From Bacillota bacterium (GTDB taxonomy: Bacteria > Bacillota > Clostridia > Christensenellales > Aristaeellaceae), in assembly GCA_023413135.1 (NCBI GenBank), contig JAEZQK010000054.1, forward strand, positions 1 to 5,122: 5,122 nucleotides of DNA. Reading direction: 5' to 3'. The notes beneath the pieces were generated by a model. It worked only from the letters and a program-made list of their open reading frames with translations, was not told the DNA's origin and ran no database searches. Both the position numbers and the translations under genes were made by a program. Positions 4,868-5,122 of this stretch are shown in pieces (within the stretch, counting starts at the first letter, position 1; the number at the start of each line of letters is the position of its first letter).

Positions 4868-5122
4868 CACAGGTAGCGGGGGCTCCGTTTTGTATGGGTT
4901 ATGCATGATGCAGTGCATGATCTCAAAGGCATTGGGTACATGCTGCTTGGCGGGCGATTGATAATGCGAATCAAGGGTAGAAAAAGAGCAAGAGTGGAGC
5001 CAAAACCAAAAGGACAAACGTGCGATGGCGTAGAAAAGTTCTTTTGTGTGGAAAGAACAGCTCATCACGCTATACTGCACCGTTTGTCGGTACTATAATA
5101 GCGGAATATCAGAGCAAGTGCA
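4868..5122. other. Gene-free right end of the window
   Basis: No frame here has a ribosome site or family resemblance. Just after the kinase, TGCATGAT occurs twice, 12 bp apart (4903-4910 and 4915-4922). No clear hairpin plus T-run terminator follows the kinase, so the operon may continue beyond the window. A TATAAT at 5094-5099 lacks a matching -35 box and is only a weak promoter candidate for a gene starting after 5122. Confidence 0.5.
5012..5089. repeat. Long imperfect hairpin
   Basis: GACAAACG (5013-5020) pairs perfectly with CGTTTGTC (5081-5088). Pairing continues inward as TGC with GCA (5021-5023 with 5077-5079), skipping one extra C. At the tip GTTCTTT (5038-5044) pairs perfectly with AAAGAAC (5052-5058) around a 7-nt loop. 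Between them GCGT and ACGC also match with small gaps. The whole 78-bp segment therefore folds on itself, like a small RNA, a leader structure or a miniature mobile element. There is no T-run, so it is not a standard terminator. Confidence 0.6.

Noticed and set aside
4901..5098. 65-codon plus-strand frame after the kinase
   Set aside because: It has no ribosome site and no family resemblance, and it runs through the long imperfect hairpin.

Overview
The window reads as chromosomal DNA of a Gram-positive, Clostridia-type bacterium. Three observations suggest this: Shine-Dalgarno sequences of the GGAGG/GGGGGTG type, sigma-A-like promoters, and a two-component system whose kinase has the two closely spaced N-terminal membrane helices common in Firmicutes. 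The larger genes are visibly GC-rich. Two stretches, about 780-1380 and 2380-2950, are clearly AT-rich and look like inserted or accessory DNA. No ribosomal RNA, tRNA, CRISPR array or transposase gene is visible.

Layout. Bases 1-229 hold no convincing protein gene but are dense in complementary segments on the + strand, and look like a structured non-coding RNA cut by the window edge. A small gene (230-721, minus strand) converges on it and encodes a DUF6998-like protein with a PD-(D/E)xK-nuclease-like residue pattern. From 728 to 1387 there is no gene. The core of this gap is a symmetrical arrangement: three tandem 9-bp repeats (TTTTTAGTG type) face three more in inverted orientation about 160 bp away, with an AT-rich dyad near the midpoint. 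A good promoter (1388-1416) then drives a class I SAM-dependent methyltransferase (1489-2307).

Next comes an AT-rich divergent pair: a 58-residue acidic small protein (2402-2578, minus) and a 79-residue XRE/Cro-type repressor (2683-2922, plus). They share a roughly 100-bp control region with overlapping promoters and nested inverted repeats, the typical design of an autoregulated switch in mobile elements. A probable terminator (3053-3105) separates this pair from an OmpR/PhoB-type response regulator (3184-3882) and its overlapping sensor histidine kinase (3866-4867). These two form one operon with its own TATAAT-containing promoter.

The last 255 bp hold no recognised gene, but contain a long imperfect hairpin (5012-5089). 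The target of the two-component system is not in the window. In this kinase class it is often an adjacent ABC transporter, which could lie beyond the right edge.

The least explained elements are the structured RNA candidate at the left edge, the inverted pair of 9-bp triplet repeats, and the right-hand hairpin. The protein genes belong to recognisable families.
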